Assembly: GCA_029863035.1 (NCBI GenBank)
Contig: JAOTWH010000086.1
Location: forward strand, 1-8,614
Reading direction: 5' to 3'
Length of the DNA: 8,614 bases
From: Acidimicrobiia bacterium
GTDB taxonomy: Bacteria; Actinomycetota; Acidimicrobiia; UBA5794; JAOTWH01
Of the stretch, positions 6,028-8,614 are shown one piece after another; position 1 is the stretch's first letter; each line of letters starts with the position of its first letter. A program made the translations under genes and the position numbers. A model generated the notes under the pieces. It ran no database searches. It was not told the origin of the DNA and was given only the letters and a program-made list of their open reading frames with translations.

Positions 6028-7971
6028 CTAACCGAGCCCCAGATAACGCAGGAACGCCTCGTTGTTCGGTTCGCGGCCGAGGAAAGCGCGGAGGTGATCC
6101 ATGGCGTCGCGTGAGCCGCCCCGCGACAGGACTTCCTGTCGGTAGCGGCGCCCCACTTCGGGATCGAGCACACCCTCTGCCTCGAAGACGGAGAACATAT
6201 CGTCCCCGTAGACCTTCGACCACAGATAGCCGTAGTAGCCGGCGTCGTAGCCGCCCATCAAGTGGCCGAATCCTCCAGGGAAGAAGGTGCCTTTGTGAAC
6301 CGGGAATCCGGTGATGGGGTAGGTGGTCTCATAAAGCTGTTGCAGGTCGATGGGGGCATCGGGTCCGTGCATGCCGAGGTCGAGCTTCCCCAGGAACATC
6401 TGGCGCAGGTTGAAAGAACCCTCGTTGAGGTTGCGGGCTGCCACCAACTGCTTGACCAACGTGTCTGGGATCGGCTCCTCGGTCTCGTAGTGGCGAGCGA
6501 ATCTGGCGAGCACTTGGACGTCCCAGCACCAGTGTTCCATGATCTGCGAGGGGGCTTCGACGAAATCCCACTCGGCGTCGAAGCCGGCGAACAACGTCAG
6601 GTCCACTTCCGTGAGCGTGGCATGGAGGATGTGGCCGAACTCGTGGAACAGCGTCGTCACCTCGTCGTGCTTCAACAACGAAGGCTGGCTGTCTGAGGGC
6701 TTGGTGAAGTTGGCCACGATGGCGGCAACTGGCTTGACCCAGGTGCCGTCTTCGCGGCGCCTTCCCTTTACCAGGTCGAATGCGGCGGCGTGGGTGTACT
6801 TGCCGTCCCGCGGAAAGAGATCGGCGTAGAAGTGGGCTATGCCTTTGCCAGACTCCCGGTCGATGATCTCGAAGAGCTGCACATCGGGGTGCCAGGCCTT
6901 GGCGTCCGGAACTTCTCGGTAATCAAGCCCGAAGACCTCGCCCGTTATCTCGAACATGCCTTCTATCACCTGTTGTAGCGGGAAGTACTCGGCTACTTCG
7001 TTGGGGTCGAGGCCGTAGTCGCGCATCCTCATCTGGGTGTCGAGGTAGAAGTAGTCCCATGGCTGCAAGTCCTCGTCAGGATGGGTCTCGTTGAGCAGAG
7101 TCTTCAATTGCTCTCGCTCCGGCCCGGCAAGGCGCTGCAGGCCGGGTTGCAGTTCGGCGTAGAACTTCTCCACCACCCCTGGCTCCTTCGCCATCTTGAC
7201 TTCCATGGCGTAGTGGGCCCATGACTGCAAGCCGAATAGCGCAGCGATCTTGGCGCGGATCTCGGTGGCCTCTTCCAGGAGCGCCTTGTTCTCCGGAGCC
7301 GTTGTGTAGTTCTTGAACTCGAGCAGCTCGCGAATCTGGCGGTCGTGGCCTTGGCGCATGAAGGGGAAGTACTCGGGGTAGTCGAGGCTCACCTTGTAGG
7401 TGTCGCCCTCACCCTTCTCCAGGGCGTCGATGTATGGGTCGGGGAGTCCGTCCAGTTGCTCCCGCGTCACCTCGACGTGGTCGCGGTACTCATCGATGTT
7501 GCGCCCGAACGCAACTTCGAGTTCGACCAGGCGGTTCTTCAACGCTTGCAGCTCCTCCCGCTGGGAGTCGGTTAGCTCGTGTCCGGCGCGGCGGAAATCG
7601 CGCATCCAGAACTCAACCAGCCTGGCTCGCTCTCCCTCCAGACCCTTTGCGTCCTCGGTTTCGGAATACTCCTTGACAGCCGCGAACAGATCGTCTCGGA
7701 ACACCAGATCGGTGCCCCATTTGGACATTCTCTCTTCTTGCTCGGTAGCGCGATCCCGTACCTCCGAATCTGCATGGACCCGTGCCATGAACGCGGCTTG
7801 GCCGGAGGTGATGTTGAGTACGGCCGACATCTCGTCGAGCGGCGCCATGGTCCCCGAGAAGGTGCGTTCGCCACCGATGGCGGATGCCACCAACTCCTCA
7901 GCCTGGGCGATGCCGCTATCGGTGAGGGAGACGACCTTGTCGGCAGTGGTTGTTGAGAAGTCGTAAAGCAT
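6028..7971 (-). CDS. M3 family zinc oligopeptidase (thimet oligopeptidase/oligopeptidase A-like)
   Basis: This cytosolic metallopeptidase is expected to cut short peptides, in line with the family role in peptide turnover. It has 647 residues, full length for the M3A type, and no signal peptide. The zinc site is LFHEFGHILHATL (441-453), with ligands H443 and H447 and catalytic E444. The third ligand is E472 in DFVEAPSQIMEHW (469-481), exactly 29 residues after the first histidine as in thimet oligopeptidase. The substrate-closing tyrosine loop is HLMGGYDAGYYGYLWS (570-585). The C-terminus, GVLDPEVGRRYRQEVLSRGG (600-619) and FLGREPNNEAFLRYLGL (630-646), matches the family ending. The ATG at 7971 fits family N-termini but has no Shine-Dalgarno. 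It is a monocistronic-looking gene, convergent with the SDR and divergent from the glycosyltransferase. Which named subtype it belongs to cannot be settled by eye. Confidence 0.95.
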   Translation of the reverse strand: MLYDFSTTTADKVVSLTDSGIAQAEELVASAIGGERTFSGTMAPLDEMSAVLNITSGQAAFMARVHADSEVRDRATEQEERMSKWGTDLVFRDDLFAAVKEYSETEDAKGLEGERARLVEFWMRDFRRAGHELTDSQREELQALKNRLVELEVAFGRNIDEYRDHVEVTREQLDGLPDPYIDALEKGEGDTYKVSLDYPEYFPFMRQGHDRQIRELLEFKNYTTAPENKALLEEATEIRAKIAALFGLQSWAHYAMEVKMAKEPGVVEKFYAELQPGLQRLAGPEREQLKTLLNETHPDEDLQPWDYFYLDTQMRMRDYGLDPNEVAEYFPLQQVIEGMFEITGEVFGLDYREVPDAKAWHPDVQLFEIIDRESGKGIAHFYADLFPRDGKYTHAAAFDLVKGRRREDGTWVKPVAAIVANFTKPSDSQPSLLKHDEVTTLFHEFGHILHATLTEVDLTLFAGFDAEWDFVEAPSQIMEHWCWDVQVLARFARHYETEEPIPDTLVKQLVAARNLNEGSFNLRQMFLGKLDLGMHGPDAPIDLQQLYETTYPITGFPVHKGTFFPGGFGHLMGGYDAGYYGYLWSKVYGDDMFSVFEAEGVLDPEVGRRYRQEVLSRGGSRDAMDHLRAFLGREPNNEAFLRYLGLG

Positions 7972-7985
7972 GACGGGGGAGGGTA
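7972..7985 (-). promoter_or_regulatory. Candidate -10 box next to the oligopeptidase start
   Basis: The minus-strand leader just before the ATG reads TACCCT followed by CCCCCGTC, with no purine-rich ribosome binding site. TACCCT (complement of 7980-7985) fits TANNNT and lies 8 nt from the ATG, the same geometry as at menD. This suggests leaderless transcription. No convincing -35 is seen, so confidence is low. Confidence 0.3.
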
Positions 7986-8049
7986 GTCCTGGCCGGTAGC
8001 CACACCTCGCCCCATGCGACCAGCGATAGATTGAGTCGGTCCTGGTTCG
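7986..8049. promoter_or_regulatory. Divergent peptidase / glycosyltransferase spacer
   Basis: This is most of the 93 bp separating the minus-strand peptidase from the plus-strand glycosyltransferase, so a rightward promoter is expected here. TAGATT (8027-8032) is a plausible plus-strand -10, but the sequence 17 bp upstream is not a recognisable -35. Nothing else is identifiable. Confidence 0.3.
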
Positions 8050-8056
8050 AAGGAGG
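8050..8056 (+). promoter_or_regulatory. Strong Shine-Dalgarno that fixes a CTG start
   Basis: AAGGAGG is a full-strength ribosome binding site. Eight nt further on is an in-frame CTG (8065), an ideal spacing. The nearby alternatives are worse: CTG 8059 is only 2 nt away and TTG 8083 is 26 nt away. This site is the main argument for the glycosyltransferase start. Confidence 0.7.
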
Positions 8057-8064
8057 ACCTGCCC

Positions 8065-8614
8065 CTGTCCAAGCCATCGATCTTGTTGGTCACCCCATCG
8101 CCTCTACTTCCGACCGATTCCGGCGGGCGCATCTACGTGTGGGGCCTGGTGTCGGAACTGGCCGATCGCTTCGACTACCACCTCTTGGCGATGTGCAACC
8201 CCGACGAGCGCGCCCAGCTGGCCGCCGGCGGCGAACCACTCATGGAGCGATACCGCTCGGTCTTTCGATCGGTGCACTTCGTCGACCGCCCCCTCATACC
8301 CGCTCAGCTTCCCAAGCGTCAGGTTCTGCGGCACCTGTGGTTCCACTTCAGACACGGGCTGCCGCTCATGGATGTCTCCTACTACTCGCCTGAGGCGGTC
8401 GGCACGGCCCGCTCGGTTGTACAGCAAGAGAACATCGATCTCATAGAGGTCGATCATCTGCAGATGGCCTTCGTCAAGACATTCCTCCCCAACGTTGCGG
8501 CCGTGCTGGTGAACCACAACATCGAAACCGACCTCTATCCGTTCTTTCGCACCAAGAGGTGGAGCCTTCCTGCAATGGCTGTGTGGCTTGGCTTCGGATG
8601 GTTCAGTCGGCGCA
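8065..8614 (+). CDS. Glycosyltransferase, GT4-like, N-terminal part (cut by the right edge, CTG start)
   Basis: 183 codons are visible and the frame is open to the window end. After the start it reads SKPSILLVTPSPLLPTDSGG (residues 2-21), a first Rossmann strand followed by the glycine-rich loop and R-I-Y-V-W-G-L helix usual at the N-terminus of GT-B glycosyltransferases. Further on, ENIDLIEVDHLQMAFV (122-137) and VLVNHNIETDLYPFF (148-162) match the 'lives in X, protects via HNxE' region of GT4 acceptor domains. The donor-binding C-terminal domain lies outside the window, so the sugar and acceptor cannot be inferred. The frame is closed by TGA at 8032. No ATG or GTG occurs before 8137, whereas CTG 8065 has a perfect Shine-Dalgarno. 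It may begin a surface-polysaccharide gene cluster to the right, which is inference only. Confidence 0.8.
   Translation, partial: MSKPSILLVTPSPLLPTDSGGRIYVWGLVSELADRFDYHLLAMCNPDERAQLAAGGEPLMERYRSVFRSVHFVDRPLIPAQLPKRQVLRHLWFHFRHGLPLMDVSYYSPEAVGTARSVVQQENIDLIEVDHLQMAFVKTFLPNVAAVLVNHNIETDLYPFFRTKRWSLPAMAVWLGFGWFSRR

Noticed and set aside
7400..7966. 188-codon plus-strand reading frame opposite the peptidase
   Set aside because: Its serine/arginine-rich translation is the usual antisense shadow of a high-GC gene, and the M3 peptidase on the other strand is unambiguous.
8104..8517. 137-codon minus-strand reading frame at the right edge
   Set aside because: It is antisense to the glycosyltransferase, whose plus-strand frame carries recognisable GT-B features and a Shine-Dalgarno.

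Overview
The window is GC-rich, densely coding bacterial DNA. Its core is a set of classical (o-succinylbenzoate route) menaquinone genes, followed by an M3 zinc oligopeptidase and the start of a glycosyltransferase. The base composition, the TTG and CTG start codons and two start-proximal TANNNT boxes suggest a high-GC actinobacterial lineage, perhaps a deep-branching one such as Acidimicrobiia. That is inference; no rRNA or other marker is present, and Chloroflexota or another high-GC phylum is not excluded.

Left part (1-3634, minus strand). Read in the direction of transcription, the order is menB (DHNA-CoA synthase), menA (DHNA prenyltransferase, ATGA overlap with menB), a 169-bp gap with a perfect 28-bp palindrome, menD (SEPHCHC synthase), and the first 20 bp of another gene with a strong Shine-Dalgarno that runs off the left edge.

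Centre (3635-5858). A 64-bp divergent spacer separates menB from menE (o-succinylbenzoate-CoA ligase, TTG start) on the plus strand. Nine bp after menE comes a short-chain dehydrogenase/reductase of an atypical subgroup in which the Tyr and Lys of the usual YxxxK active site are replaced by Ser and Arg. MenD makes the SEPHCHC intermediate, MenE activates OSB to OSB-CoA, MenB closes the ring to DHNA-CoA, and MenA prenylates DHNA at the membrane. menF, menH, menC and the DHNA-CoA thioesterase are not in the window. The C-methyltransferase is not identified either, although the gene cut at the left edge could be any of these.

Right part (5859-8614). The SDR and the M3 peptidase converge on a 169-bp spacer filled with G/C-tract hairpins, which may be a bidirectional terminator, a REP/MITE-like repeat, or both. 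The peptidase (minus strand) is complete, with all expected catalytic residues, but has no Shine-Dalgarno. Divergent from it, a GT4-like glycosyltransferase begins on the plus strand and is cut by the right edge; its only well-placed start codon is CTG.

No tRNA, rRNA, CRISPR array, transposase or phage gene is visible. The window is mostly conventional housekeeping DNA. The points worth a second look are the hairpin element, the menD-upstream palindrome, the CTG start, the SDR active site and the MenB subtype.
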